Source of the DNA: Halopseudomonas phragmitis
GTDB taxonomy: Bacteria; Pseudomonadota; Gammaproteobacteria; Pseudomonadales; Pseudomonadaceae
DNA: 64,000 nucleotides
Direction: 5' to 3'
Assembly: GCF_002056295.1 (NCBI RefSeq)
Contig: NZ_CP020100.1
Coordinates: 1,635,501 to 1,699,500 of the forward strand
In this document: piece after piece, positions 35,181-43,694 of the stretch
Position numbering within the stretch: position 1 is the first letter of the stretch
Layout: every line of letters starts with the position of its first letter
Position numbers and translations under genes: made by a program
Notes under the pieces: generated by a model
The model's database searches: none
The model's input: only the letters and a program-made list of their open reading frames with translations
Told to the model about the DNA's origin: nothing

Positions 35181-35648
35181 TCAGCCTTCAATAAACAATG
35201 AGGTTTGCGGCTTATCCTGGACAAAGCGTAGTCCGGGATTGATCACCAGTTGGCCATCGAGCATGGCGGTACAGCCGAGCAGAACCCGGTAACGCATGGC
35301 TTTGCGGCAGGTCAGGGTGAAGTCGACCCACCAGCAGCGATCACCCAGTACCAGTGGCGTGCGGATCACATGGCGCTCCTGAAGCTGACCGTTGGAGCTT
35401 TTGACCCGCTTGAAATCCACCAGTTGCGCCTCACAATACTGTTTGCGCTGCTTATTGCGGCTGCCGATGTGGGCGTTGAAGCGCACCCAGGGCTGACCAT
35501 CGCGCTCGAACGTCACGATGTCGCTGGCGTGCAGAGCCGAGGTTTTGGCTCCGCTGTCGACCTTGGCCATGACCTGGTCGATCCCCAGCCCCGGCAGCCC
35601 GATCCATTCACGCAGGCCTATCACATTCAGATGGTCGAAGGTTTTCAT
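35181..35648 (-). CDS. rimB: RimB, retropepsin-like protease partner of RimK
   Basis: A 155-aa protein of the putative ATP-dependent zinc protease family (retropepsin-like aspartic fold). The active-site triplet appears in [15 protein letters not shown] (DSG), and the second conserved block is [20 protein letters not shown]. In P. fluorescens RimB removes or limits the poly-glutamate tail that RimK puts on S6. The start at 35648 ([15 protein letters not shown]) is preferred to the longer frame at 35732. It is the promoter-proximal gene; the 183-bp gap to hslR is the divergent promoter region. Confidence 0.9.
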   Translation of the reverse strand: MKTFDHLNVIGLREWIGLPGLGIDQVMAKVDSGAKTSALHASDIVTFERDGQPWVRFNAHIGSRNKQRKQYCEAQLVDFKRVKSSNGQLQERHVIRTPLVLGDRCWWVDFTLTCRKAMRYRVLLGCTAMLDGQLVINPGLRFVQDKPQTSLFIEG

Positions 35649-35831
35649 CGGCTGTCTCCCTGTGCCGAAACAGCCTGGGTGGCAGCCGGCAATACCGCCT
35701 GTCGGCGGCTGGGTGCGGGTACCCCGCTCCAATGGCGCGCATCATGGGCCAAGACGCAGCGTTCGACAAGTCTGCCGGCGGCCCTGTTACACTCGTGTGA
35801 AGCCTGTTAGCGAGATAGCAGCGAGACAACT

Positions 35832-36248
35832 ATGGCAGAGGATGACAAGGTTCGCCTGGACAAGTGGCTCTGGGCGGCGCGTTTTTTCAAGACCCGGGCG
35901 CTGGCCAAGGCCGCGATTGAGGGTGGCAAGGTGCAGTGTGGGGGTGAGCGCTGCAAGCCTTCCAGAGAGCCACGGGTAGGCGACCAGCTACAGATTCGCC
36001 AGGGGTTCGACAACCGAACGGTGATTGTCCGGGCGCTCAGCGTTCAGCGTCGGGGGGCTCCCGAAGCCCAGTTGCTGTACGAGGAAACCGCCGACAGTAT
36101 TCGCCTGCGCGAGGCGGCGGCTGCTCAGCGCAAGGCCATGGGCGCCGGGCTGATGATCAGCGAGCAGCGTCCGAGCAAGAAACAGCGGCGGCAGATTCAC
36201 CGTTTTCGCGACGAGCGCAATGCCGACAACGGCGATGGCTTGATATAA
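35832..36248 (+). CDS. hslR: Hsp15 heat-shock ribosome-associated protein
   Basis: HslR binds 50S subunits that carry a stranded peptidyl-tRNA and helps recycle them. The 138-aa product has an N-terminal S4 RNA-binding domain (VRLDKWLWAARFFKTRALA from residue 7) and a basic, charged C-terminal tail (KKQRRQIHRFRDERN). It lies 31 bp before hslO, and the two form the classic heat-shock pair. Confidence 0.96.
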   Translation: MAEDDKVRLDKWLWAARFFKTRALAKAAIEGGKVQCGGERCKPSREPRVGDQLQIRQGFDNRTVIVRALSVQRRGAPEAQLLYEETADSIRLREAAAAQRKAMGAGLMISEQRPSKKQRRQIHRFRDERNADNGDGLI

Positions 36249-36279
36249 TCGCTTCTTTTTCGCAATGAGCTGATTCTTG

Positions 36280-37161
36280 ATGCAGTCCCTGGATACCACC
36301 CAACGCTTTCTCTTCGAACATGCCGATGTGCGCGGCGAGATGACCGCGCTTGATCAAAGCTATCGGGAGATTCTGGCCAAGCACGATTACCCTGAGCCGG
36401 TGCGAGCGCTGCTGGGCGAGATGCTGGCTGCTGCCGTATTACTGTCGACCACCATCAAGTTCGATGGCCTGCTGGTGTTGCAAGCACGCTCCAATGGCCC
36501 GCTGTCGACTCTGATGGTCGAATGTTCGAGCAGTCAGCAGGTGCGCGGCATTGCGCGTTACGCCGATGATCTGGAAGGTGACTGCCTGGCTGAACTGATG
36601 CCTGACGGTGTACTGGCGATTACCATCGACCCCGAACAGGGCCAGCGCTATCAGGGGATCGTGTCTCTGGAAGGCGGCTCGCTGGCTGAGGCGCTGAACA
36701 GCTATTTCGAGAACTCCGAGCAGTTGCCGACCCGTTTCCGGTTGCTGGCTGATGGGCGTCTGGCACGCGGCTTCCTGCTTCAGGCCCTGCCGGCTGACCG
36801 GCAGAAGGACCCCGAGCAACGGGCGCTGACCTGGGAGCACCTCAATGTTCTGGCCGATACCCTGACCCCGGAAGAGTTGCTGGCGTTGGACAATGCCGTA
36901 TTACTGCACCGGCTGTTCCACGAAGAGGATCTGCGGCTGTTCGATACCCGCCCGGTGAGTTTCCACTGCAGTTGCTCAAGCGAGCGCTCGGGGCAGGCAC
37001 TGGTCAGTCTGGGCCGCCACGACGCCTTTCAATTGCTTGAGGAGCAGGGCGGTAGTGTTGAGGTGGACTGCCAGTTCTGTAACAACCGCTATCGGTTCGG
37101 GTCTGCTGAGCTGGAGGCGCTGTTCAGCGATAGCGAAGAACACGCCCGGAGCCTGAACTAG
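36280..37161 (+). CDS. hslO: Redox-regulated chaperone Hsp33
   Basis: Hsp33 is a holdase switched on by oxidation of a zinc-bound cysteine cluster. The 293-aa product ends with the switch: FHCSCSSERS (CxC) followed by VDCQFCNNRYRF (CxxC). The N-terminal domain is normal. Translation probably starts at the ATG at 36280; a TTG one codon upstream is the alternative. Co-transcribed with hslR. Confidence 0.96.
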   Translation: MQSLDTTQRFLFEHADVRGEMTALDQSYREILAKHDYPEPVRALLGEMLAAAVLLSTTIKFDGLLVLQARSNGPLSTLMVECSSSQQVRGIARYADDLEGDCLAELMPDGVLAITIDPEQGQRYQGIVSLEGGSLAEALNSYFENSEQLPTRFRLLADGRLARGFLLQALPADRQKDPEQRALTWEHLNVLADTLTPEELLALDNAVLLHRLFHEEDLRLFDTRPVSFHCSCSSERSGQALVSLGRHDAFQLLEEQGGSVEVDCQFCNNRYRFGSAELEALFSDSEEHARSLN

Positions 37162-37363
37162 AGCGATAGCGAACCTCTATTGGACCGATTGATGTCGGTC
37201 TGGAGCTGGGCTTAGCGCACTTGACTTTTTTTTGGCATAATGGCGCGCCTGCGCGCTGACCCAGCGCTGATTTGTGAGCTGTATAAACCTTTGATCTCCC
37301 GTGCTGAGGCCGTCTACCGGTCTTGAAGTAGAGTTCGGTCAAAGCCGAAGAGGATGATGTTTG

Positions 37364-38908
37364 ATGACGCAAGCTACCAACACCGTTTATACCGATCTGA
37401 GCATCGCTCACCTGGTCGAGTTGGCGATCCAGCGCAATGAGGGTCAGTTGGCCGATACCGGCGCCCTGGTGGTAAAGACCGGTGCCCGCACCGGCCGCTC
37501 GCCGATGGATCGGTTCATTGTCGAAGAGCCGAGCACCCAGAACGCCATCGCCTGGGGACCGATCAACCGCCCGTTCCCGGCCGACAAGTTCGACGCACTG
37601 TGGGCTCGCGTGGCGCAGTACCTGTCGAGCAGCGAAAGCTTCGTATCGCATGTGCATGTTGGTGCCGACCCGGAGCACTACCTGCCGGTAGTGATGACCA
37701 CCGAGACCGCCTGGCACAACCTGTTCGGCCGTACTCTGTTCATCAATCCGGCCCAGTTCAACCCGGCCGGCAAGGACAACTGGCAAATTCTCAACGCCCC
37801 GCATTTCGTTTGCGAGCCCGAGCGTGACGGTACCAACAGCGATGGCTGCGTGATCATCAACTTCGCCCAGCGCAAGGTGCTGCTGGCTGGCATGCAGTAC
37901 GCCGGGGAAATGAAGAAGGCGATGTTCTCGGTACAGAACTTCCTGTTGCCGGCCAAGGATGTATTGCCGATGCACTGTGCCGCCAACGTTGGTGACGACG
38001 GTGATACCACCCTGTTCTTCGGTCTGTCCGGTACCGGCAAGACCACCCTGTCGGCCGACCCGGCGCGTAACCTGATTGGCGATGACGAACACGGCTGGGC
38101 CGAAGGCAGTGTGTTCAACATCGAAGGCGGCTGCTACGCCAAGTGTATCGATCTGTCGGAAAAGAACGAGCCGGTGATCTGGAAAGCGATCAAGTTTGGT
38201 TCGATCATCGAGAACGTGATCATCAACCCGGAAACCCGTATTGCCGATTATGCCGACGTCAGCCTGACCCAGAATACCCGCGTTGCCTATCCGCTGGAGC
38301 ATGTCGAGAAGCGAGTGATCGCCAACCGTGCTGGTGAGCCGAATGCGATCATTTTCCTGACCTGCGACCTGACCGGGGTGCTGCCGCCGGTGTCGATCCT
38401 CAACAACGAGCAGGCTGCCTATCACTTCCTGTCCGGTTACACCGCACTGGTCGGCTCTACCGAAATGGGTTCTGGCGGCGGCATCAAGTCGACCTTCTCT
38501 ACCTGCTTCGGCGCACCGTTCTTCCCGCGTCCTGCCGGCGAGTACGCCGAGCTGCTGATCAAGCGGATCAACGCCTTCGGCAGCAAGGTCTATCTGGTCA
38601 ACACTGGCTGGACTGGCGGCCCCTACGGCACTGGCCAACGCTTCAGCATTCCGACTACCCGGGCGATCATCGCTGCGGTGCAGTCGGGTGCGCTGATCGG
38701 CACCGAGACCGAGCACCTGCCGCTGATCAACCTGGATGTGCCCAAGGCGGTCCCGGGTGTCGACACCCAACTGCTGAATCCGCGCAATACCTGGTCCGAT
38801 CCAGCGGCCTATGACGCTGCCGCCCGTGAGCTGGCCGCCAAGTTCATCGAAAACTTCAAGAAGTTCGAGGTGTCCGAGGCCATCGTTCAGGCTGGTCCGC
38901 AGCTGTAA
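37364..38908 (+). CDS. pckA: Phosphoenolpyruvate carboxykinase (ATP)
   Basis: PckA makes phosphoenolpyruvate from oxaloacetate and ATP, the entry to gluconeogenesis. The 514-aa product carries [10 protein letters not shown], the P-loop [11 protein letters not shown] (kinase-1a), DDEHGW (kinase-2) and the substrate-site [18 protein letters not shown]. The ATG at 37364 follows AGAGGA by 9 nt; a TTG one codon earlier is possible. It ends at a strong terminator. The 202-bp gap upstream is probably its promoter region. Confidence 0.98.
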   Translation: MTQATNTVYTDLSIAHLVELAIQRNEGQLADTGALVVKTGARTGRSPMDRFIVEEPSTQNAIAWGPINRPFPADKFDALWARVAQYLSSSESFVSHVHVGADPEHYLPVVMTTETAWHNLFGRTLFINPAQFNPAGKDNWQILNAPHFVCEPERDGTNSDGCVIINFAQRKVLLAGMQYAGEMKKAMFSVQNFLLPAKDVLPMHCAANVGDDGDTTLFFGLSGTGKTTLSADPARNLIGDDEHGWAEGSVFNIEGGCYAKCIDLSEKNEPVIWKAIKFGSIIENVIINPETRIADYADVSLTQNTRVAYPLEHVEKRVIANRAGEPNAIIFLTCDLTGVLPPVSILNNEQAAYHFLSGYTALVGSTEMGSGGGIKSTFSTCFGAPFFPRPAGEYAELLIKRINAFGSKVYLVNTGWTGGPYGTGQRFSIPTTRAIIAAVQSGALIGTETEHLPLINLDVPKAVPGVDTQLLNPRNTWSDPAAYDAAARELAAKFIENFKKFEVSEAIVQAGPQL

Positions 38909-38930
38909 TCAGCCGCTTCGGCTGGAAAGA

Positions 38931-38960
38931 AAAACCCGCCTTTGTGCGGGTTTTTCGTTT
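38931..38960 (+). terminator. Rho-independent terminator after pckA
   Basis: AAAACCCGC (38931-38939) pairs with GCGGGTTTTT (38946-38955) around CTTTGT and is followed by CGTTT. It is 22 bp after the pckA stop and insulates the tRNA promoter downstream. Confidence 0.92.
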
Positions 38961-38996
38961 TTGCCAAGTCATTGTGCCGGATCGGAAATTTTGGGG

Positions 38997-39024
38997 TTGA
39001 CAGGCGCTCTCTGGACGGTAAAAT
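38997..39024 (+). promoter_or_regulatory. Sigma70 promoter of the tRNA cluster
   Basis: TTGACA (38997-39002) and TAAAAT (39019-39024) are separated by 16 bp, with a GC-rich discriminator (GGCGCGCC) right after the -10, as usual for stringently controlled stable-RNA promoters. The first tRNA starts 65 bp downstream. Confidence 0.82.
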
Positions 39025-39088
39025 GGCGCGCCTCAGCAGGGGGAATGTGACACCAACCGCAGTCTCCTCTGAGGGTTCTCAAGGTAAT

Positions 39089-39164
39089 TCCGCGATAGCT
39101 CAGTCGGTAGAGCAAATGACTGTTAATCATTGGGTCCCTGGTTCGAGTCCAGGTCGCGGAGCCA
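39089..39164 (+). tRNA. tRNA-Asn(GTT)
   Basis: 76 nt with encoded CCA. Acceptor arms TCCGCGA and TCGCGGA pair, the D-arm has AGCTCAGTCGGTAGAGC, the anticodon stem AATGA/TCATT encloses CTGTTAA (anticodon GTT at 39122-39124), and the T-arm has GGTTCGAGTCC. First of three tandem tRNAs. Confidence 0.97.
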
Positions 39165-39177
39165 ACTTGCTGAATAT

Positions 39178-39254
39178 CGGGGTATAGCGCAGCCTGGTAG
39201 CGCGCCTGCTTTGGGAGCAGGATGTCGGGAGTTCGAATCCCCCTACCCCGACCA
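39178..39254 (+). tRNA. tRNA-Pro(TGG)
   Basis: 77 nt with encoded CCA. Acceptor arms CGGGGTA/TACCCCG, anticodon stem CCTGC/GCAGG around TTTGGGA (anticodon TGG at 39212-39214), T-loop GTTCGAATCC. It lies 13 bp after tRNA-Asn and is presumably processed from one precursor. Confidence 0.97.
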
Positions 39255-39267
39255 TTTTTCAGAATAT

Positions 39268-39343
39268 GGGTCGTTAGCTCAGTTGGTAGAGCAGTTGGCT
39301 TTTAACCAATTGGTCGTAGGTTCGAATCCTACACGACCCACCA
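39268..39343 (+). tRNA. tRNA-Lys(TTT)
   Basis: 76 nt with encoded CCA. Acceptor arms GGGTCGT/ACGACCC, anticodon stem GTTGG/CCAAT-type pairing around CTTTTAA (anticodon TTT at 39301-39303), T-loop GTTCGAATCC. Third gene of the cluster; T-rich sequence follows from 39345 and may end the transcript. Confidence 0.97.
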
Positions 39344-39464
39344 TTTTCTCCCCCTGTTTTCTCTTTCTCTTCATTTCTCTGTTTGCCTTACTTGAAAGCA
39401 TCGCCCACTCGGGCCGGCGAATCCATGGGCGTTGATCAAACAGGTCGATCTTGGTTGTAGCCGC

Positions 39465-40688
39465 TCAAGCTGTCTGAATACTGTCCTCGCTGTCGGCTCC
39501 GCTAGATAAATGCTGCACTCGCCTGGCCCACAGAAACAGTCCCAGTCCGGCCAGAGCGGTCAGCGCACCGATATAACCGGTCACAGTCCAACCCATGCCA
39601 GCACTGATCGCCAGCCCGCCGAGCCAGGGACCCAGGGCGTTGGCGATGTTGAACGCGGCATGGTTGGAGGCGGCGGCCAGAGTCTGGGCGCCCTCGGCAA
39701 TATCCATCAGGTGTGTTTGCAGCGCCGGCCCCAGGGCGATCATGGTGCCGACTGCAAAGATCGCCAGCAGGGCGCTCCAGGGCTGCTGTGCGGCCAGCGG
39801 AAAAACCAGCAGTACCAGCGCGCTCCAGATCAGGATCCAGGCCACCGCGCGAAAGCGCAGGCGGTCGAACAGCCGGCCGCCGAGGTTGTTGCCGACGATG
39901 CAGCCGGCACCGAATACGGCCATGGCCAGCGGAATCCAGCCCTTGCTGAGGCCTGTCACCTCCAGCAGGGTCGGAGCAACATAGCTGAATACGCAGAACA
40001 TGCCGGCGAAACCGATGGCGCCAATTGCCAGTGCCAGCCAGATCGGAGCCCGGTTGAAGGCCCGTAGCTCCTCGCTGGGGTGGTTGCGTGGCTCGTTGCG
40101 GTCCAGTGGCAGAAACAGCGCCACCATCAGCACCGTGATCAGGGCAATCAGGCCGACCAGCACGAAAGCCAGGCGCCAGCTCAGGGTTTGCCCCAGCCAG
40201 GTGGCCAGAGGGTTGCCAATCAGAATGGCTACAGTCAGGCCAGCCAGTACCCGGCTGACCGCCTTGGCTCGCTGGCTGGGCGGCGCCAGCGATGCGGCCA
40301 CCAGCATGGCGATACCGAAGTAGGCCCCGTGCGGCAATCCGGCCAGAAAGCGGAACAGCAGCAGACTGGGGTAGTCCGCCGCCAATGCGCTGGCAAAGTT
40401 GCCCAGCGCAAAGCAGCCCATCAACAGCAGCAACAGATGGCGGCGAAACAGCCTGGCCCCGAGCAGGGCCAGAGCAGGAGCGCCGATCACCACGCCCAGA
40501 GCGTAGGCGCTGATGACATGGCCGACCTGAGGTTCGCTGATGCCCAGATCCTCGGCAATGGTGGGCATCAGGCCCATGATGGTGAATTCGCCAGTACCAA
40601 TGGCGAAGCCGCCCAGCGCCAGGGCGAGCTGAATCAGAATAACGGTACCGCGCGCAAGAGCGAGCGGTGTTTGGGCATGACTGGGCAT
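39465..40688 (-). CDS. MFS efflux transporter (DHA1, AraJ/YdhP-like)
   Basis: A 407-aa major-facilitator permease with twelve hydrophobic helices. The DHA1 pattern is visible: GTGEFTIMGLMPTIAEDLG at the start, ISAYALGVVIGAPALALLGAR (motif near helix 2-3), and GNPLATWLGQTLSWRLAFVLVG (helix 5 motif C region). Relatives export sugars, purines or drugs; the substrate is open. It is monocistronic on the minus strand. Confidence 0.9.
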   Translation of the reverse strand: MPSHAQTPLALARGTVILIQLALALGGFAIGTGEFTIMGLMPTIAEDLGISEPQVGHVISAYALGVVIGAPALALLGARLFRRHLLLLLMGCFALGNFASALAADYPSLLLFRFLAGLPHGAYFGIAMLVAASLAPPSQRAKAVSRVLAGLTVAILIGNPLATWLGQTLSWRLAFVLVGLIALITVLMVALFLPLDRNEPRNHPSEELRAFNRAPIWLALAIGAIGFAGMFCVFSYVAPTLLEVTGLSKGWIPLAMAVFGAGCIVGNNLGGRLFDRLRFRAVAWILIWSALVLLVFPLAAQQPWSALLAIFAVGTMIALGPALQTHLMDIAEGAQTLAAASNHAAFNIANALGPWLGGLAISAGMGWTVTGYIGALTALAGLGLFLWARRVQHLSSGADSEDSIQTA

Positions 40689-40795
40689 GACTCAACCTTG
40701 TGAGTGAGTGGATCAAGCGGGTGCTGAGTTGTTATTGGCGTGGACCGCCGCTGCGCTGAGCGGCGGTTGGCGGCGGCCCGGTCGGGCCTCCAGGT

Positions 40796-42121
40796 TCAGT
40801 GCAGTTTGAGGCGTGGTTCGGTACTGCGCCCGATCCGGTCGCTGAGCATCAGCAGCAGGGTGCGGGCAACGCCGTACAACGCCATCTGGTGCAGGCGGTA
40901 GAGCGAAATGTAGAACATTCGCGCCAGCTTGCCTTCGAGCATCACGCTGCCGGTAAGGTTCCCCATCAGGTTGCCTACCGCGCTGAAACTCGACAGTGAG
41001 ATCAGTGAGCCGTAGTCGCGATAGCTATATTGCTGCAGGGGCTTGCCGTCCAGCAGTCGGCGCAGGTTGGCAGCCAGCAGGCTGGCCTGCTGGTGAGCGG
41101 CCTGAGCCCGCGGCGGCACCAGTTTGCCGTCCTCGTCGGTGGGGCAGGCGGCGCAGTCACCAAAGGCGAAAATGCGCTCATCCAGGGTGGTCTGCAGGGT
41201 GCGCTGCACCAGCAACTGATTGATCCGGTTGGTTTCCAGTCCGAGTCCGGCGAGAAACTGCGGGGCGCGAATGCCGGCGGCCCAGACCTTGAGCGAGGCC
41301 GGCACCTGTTCGCCGTTGGCCAGCAGCAGATGGTCGGCGGCCACTTCCTTGACCGGAGAGCCGGTCAGCAGCTTGACTCCCAGGTCGCCTAGGACTTTGG
41401 TTACCGGGCCACTGATGCGTTCCGGCAGGGCCGGCAGCACCCGCTGGCTGGCCTCGATCAGGGTGATGTTGAGGTCTTCCGGGCGAATCCGGTCCAGGCC
41501 GTAGGCGCGCAGCAGCCGAGCTGCATGGTGCAGTTCGGCGGCCAGCTCGACGCCAGTGGCTCCGGCGCCGATGATCGCCAGATTGATCGGCTCGTTGGTG
41601 GTGCTCAGTCCTTCATTAGCCTGGGCTTTCATGTACTGGTTGAGCAGTAGGCGGTGGAAGCGCTCGGCCTGGTCTCGGGTATCGAGGAACAGGCAGTGCT
41701 CGGCCGCACCGGGGGTATTGAAGTCGTTAGTGGTACTGCCGACGGCGATCACCAGATAGTCGTAACCCAGCGTGCGTTGAGCGATCAGCTCGTCACCTTT
41801 GTCGTCGGCAATAGCCGCCAGGGTGATTTCCCGGCGTTCGCGGTCCAGCCCGCACATACGCCCGAGCTGAAAATGGAAGTGGTTCCATTTGGCCTGGGCG
41901 ACATAATTGAGTTCGTCTTCGGTGGAGTTCAGCGAGCCGGCGGCGACTTCATGCAGCAGCGGCTTCCAGATGTGGGTCATGTTGGCGTCGACCAGGGTGA
42001 TCCTGGCGCGCTTTTTCTTCCCCAGTTTGCGTCCCAGCCGGGTGGCCAGTTCAAGACCACCGGCGCCGCCACCGACCACCAATATACGCGGTAGGGCTTG
42101 ATCCATTTGTGCGTTCGACAT
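40796..42121 (-). CDS. ndh: Type II NADH dehydrogenase
   Basis: Ndh-2 oxidises NADH and reduces quinone without pumping protons. The 441-aa product has two dinucleotide-binding motifs (VVGGGAGGLELATRLG near residue 14; AIIGAGATGVELAAEL near 178) and the FAD/quinone-side FAFGDCAACP. The C-terminus carries amphipathic segments that attach it to the membrane. I start at the ATG at 42121 (MSNAQMDQ); an in-frame TTG two codons upstream is less likely. It follows the DUF3094 gene by 64 bp on the same strand, as in P. aeruginosa. Confidence 0.96.
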   Translation of the reverse strand: MSNAQMDQALPRILVVGGGAGGLELATRLGRKLGKKKRARITLVDANMTHIWKPLLHEVAAGSLNSTEDELNYVAQAKWNHFHFQLGRMCGLDRERREITLAAIADDKGDELIAQRTLGYDYLVIAVGSTTNDFNTPGAAEHCLFLDTRDQAERFHRLLLNQYMKAQANEGLSTTNEPINLAIIGAGATGVELAAELHHAARLLRAYGLDRIRPEDLNITLIEASQRVLPALPERISGPVTKVLGDLGVKLLTGSPVKEVAADHLLLANGEQVPASLKVWAAGIRAPQFLAGLGLETNRINQLLVQRTLQTTLDERIFAFGDCAACPTDEDGKLVPPRAQAAHQQASLLAANLRRLLDGKPLQQYSYRDYGSLISLSSFSAVGNLMGNLTGSVMLEGKLARMFYISLYRLHQMALYGVARTLLLMLSDRIGRSTEPRLKLH

Positions 42122-42185
42122 GTGCAAGACTCTTGAAATGAGTGAATCTGGCGTCAGTCGAAGCGAGCAGACTCGGGCTCGGGGG

Positions 42186-42362
42186 TCACCCCAGAACCAG
42201 AGTGGACAGGTAACGCGCGAGCAGGCCCATGGCGACTACCGCACCGAGAATGACGGCCAGCAGCAGCCAGACATTGAACGGCTTGCGTTCAACCTGGTGA
42301 TGCGGGGCGCTCAGGTATTCATCGACCCGTTTTTGATCTTCGGGATACAGACGGCTGGGCAT
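42186..42362 (-). CDS. DUF3094 small membrane protein
   Basis: A 58-aa protein: charged N-terminus (MPSRLYPEDQKRVDEYL), then one membrane helix (VWLLLAVILGAVVAMGLLARYL). The YPEDQKRVDEYL block followed by a single transmembrane segment matches the DUF3094 family of pseudomonads. The gene is immediately upstream of ndh on the same strand, so a role near the respiratory chain is conceivable but unproven. Promoter expected in the 198-bp gap (42363-42560) shared with the divergent CbiM-like gene. Confidence 0.82.
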   Translation of the reverse strand: MPSRLYPEDQKRVDEYLSAPHHQVERKPFNVWLLLAVILGAVVAMGLLARYLSTLVLG

Positions 42363-42560
42363 GGCATAACCTTTTTGTTCTTGGCGCAGTTGGGGGCCGC
42401 GCGGACAGGCTTGGACTGACTATGCCGGCAGTGTAGCCCCTTGTGACAAAGATTTCATCCGCCAAAAGTACTCACTTGGGAGCGGGTCCTTGGTCGGCTG
42501 TGGCTGATTGGCCGGGTTTGGACTGTTATCATCAGGCTCTGACCACCACCGGGACTCGTC

Positions 42561-43244
42561 ATGCTCGCTGCCCACCTGCTCAGCACCAGTCAGATCGTCA
42601 TCACTCTGTTGCTCTATGGTCTTGCCCTGTTGTGGGCGCTGGCGCGGGTGTCCTGGGTTGAGCTGCTGGCCGATAGTCGGCGTCAGCATCTGTTCTACGG
42701 TAGCGTGTTTGTGCTGGCCGTGCTGTGGCTGGTACGCCGTGAGTTCGATAGTGGGCTGACCTTTCATTTCATCGGCCTGACCGCCGTCACCTTGCTGCTC
42801 GACTGGCAACTGGCAATTCTGGCCGGTGCGCTGGCGCAGCTGGCGCTGATCGCTCTGGGCGTGGATGACGCGGCGGCGATGGGCGCCAATGGACTGCTGC
42901 GAATCCTGTTGCCAGTGCTGGTCACGGTATTGATCCTGCGTGGCCTGGAGCGCTTTCGGCCGACCAATTTGTTCCTGTATATCTTCATCAGCGGCTTTTT
43001 CGCCGCAGCACTGTCGGCCGCGGCGGTGGTGCTGGTTGGCATGGGGTTGTTGAGCTGGGGCGGCCAGCTCAGCGTGCCGGATACGGCGCTGGAGTTTTTC
43101 GGCTATCTGTTGCTGGTGATGTTTCCCGAAGCCTTTATCAACGGCACGGCAGTCACTGGGCTGGTGGTGTTCTACCCGCAATGGGTGGAAACCTTTGACA
43201 GTGATCGTTATTTGCAAGAGCCGTATGATTCAGGTGATCAATAG
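42561..43244 (+). CDS. CbiM-like ECF-type membrane protein, orphan
   Basis: A 227-aa protein with about seven hydrophobic helices, resembling the CbiM/ECF permease family (GLTFHFIGLTAVTLLLDWQLAILAGALAQ and FPEAFINGTAVTGLVVFYP regions). No CbiN, CbiQ or ECF ATPase gene is nearby, and the N-terminal His typical of nickel/cobalt CbiM (MHI/MH) is absent (MLAAHLL). Orphan members beside ndh occur across Pseudomonas. The function is unknown. Confidence 0.72.
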   Translation: MLAAHLLSTSQIVITLLLYGLALLWALARVSWVELLADSRRQHLFYGSVFVLAVLWLVRREFDSGLTFHFIGLTAVTLLLDWQLAILAGALAQLALIALGVDDAAAMGANGLLRILLPVLVTVLILRGLERFRPTNLFLYIFISGFFAAALSAAAVVLVGMGLLSWGGQLSVPDTALEFFGYLLLVMFPEAFINGTAVTGLVVFYPQWVETFDSDRYLQEPYDSGDQ

Positions 43245-43257
43245 TGATCTGTATCAA
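43244..43257 (+). promoter_or_regulatory. FNR/ANR-type box upstream of the small gene
   Basis: GTGATCTGTATCAA differs from the FNR/ANR consensus TTGAT-N4-ATCAA only at its first base. Its centre (43250.5) is about 41.5 bp upstream of a start point near 43292, and TGAAAT at 43281-43286 sits where a -10 would be. This is the standard class II arrangement for oxygen-controlled activation. Confidence 0.6.
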
Positions 43258-43335
43258 TGTTAATGTTTTTATGATTGTGCTGAAATGACGGTGTGTCTGG
43301 TAACAGTCTGAAATCCAGCAGTGGAGGTAGTCAGC

Positions 43336-43551
43336 ATGTCAGTATATGCATTGGCCAAGACGGTAGTAGAGCAGGGTGTCGAACAGGCCCGGGAAGCCGG
43401 CTACGGTGAGCAGGATCTGGCCCGGGCGTTGATGAACGAGGTGATCGCCATCTACAAACGCGAACGCAGTCTGGCGGATATCGCCCATGAACTGCAGTTC
43501 CTCGCCGAGAATCTCGACGAGGATCAGGATTATGCCTTTATGCGTCCCTAA
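43336..43551 (+). CDS. Small helical protein of unknown function
   Basis: A 71-aa acidic, probably all-helical protein (MSVYALAKTVVEQGVEQARE at the start, ERSLADIAHELQFLAENLDE near the end). I do not recognise the family. GTGGAGGTAG provides the ribosome-binding site for the ATG at 43336, preferred to the GTG at 43321. It lies behind an ANR-type box, suggesting expression at low oxygen. Its TAA stop is the first three bases of the MITE-like repeat copy 2. Confidence 0.75.
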   Translation: MSVYALAKTVVEQGVEQAREAGYGEQDLARALMNEVIAIYKRERSLADIAHELQFLAENLDEDQDYAFMRP

Positions 43552-43694
43552 GGAACCCCTGAAAAACTACCTGCGTTGGCAATACTGCGTTAAAAACAGC
43601 CTCAAAATGCTCATTTACACCACGTAAACTGCGCTTTTTCGGCTGTTTTTTCCTTGTCTTGCCTGCCTCGCCTACGCTTTTCAGGGGTTCCTTA
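43549..43694 (-). repeat. MITE-like palindromic element, copy 2
   Basis: 146 bp, the reverse complement of copy 1 with only scattered differences (by eye about 90% identity or better). Ends are TAAGGAACCCCTGAAAA and TTTTCAGGGGTTCCTTA, perfect inverted repeats of 17 bp. The leading TAA ends the small gene on the plus strand, and the trailing TTA is the stop of the SIMPL gene on the minus strand, so the element exactly fills the space between two convergent genes and would serve both as a terminator-like hairpin. Confidence 0.88.

Noticed and set aside
37221-37241. TTGACT ... CATAAT as the pckA promoter
   Set aside because: The two hexamers are only 9 bp apart, far from the 16-18 bp required.
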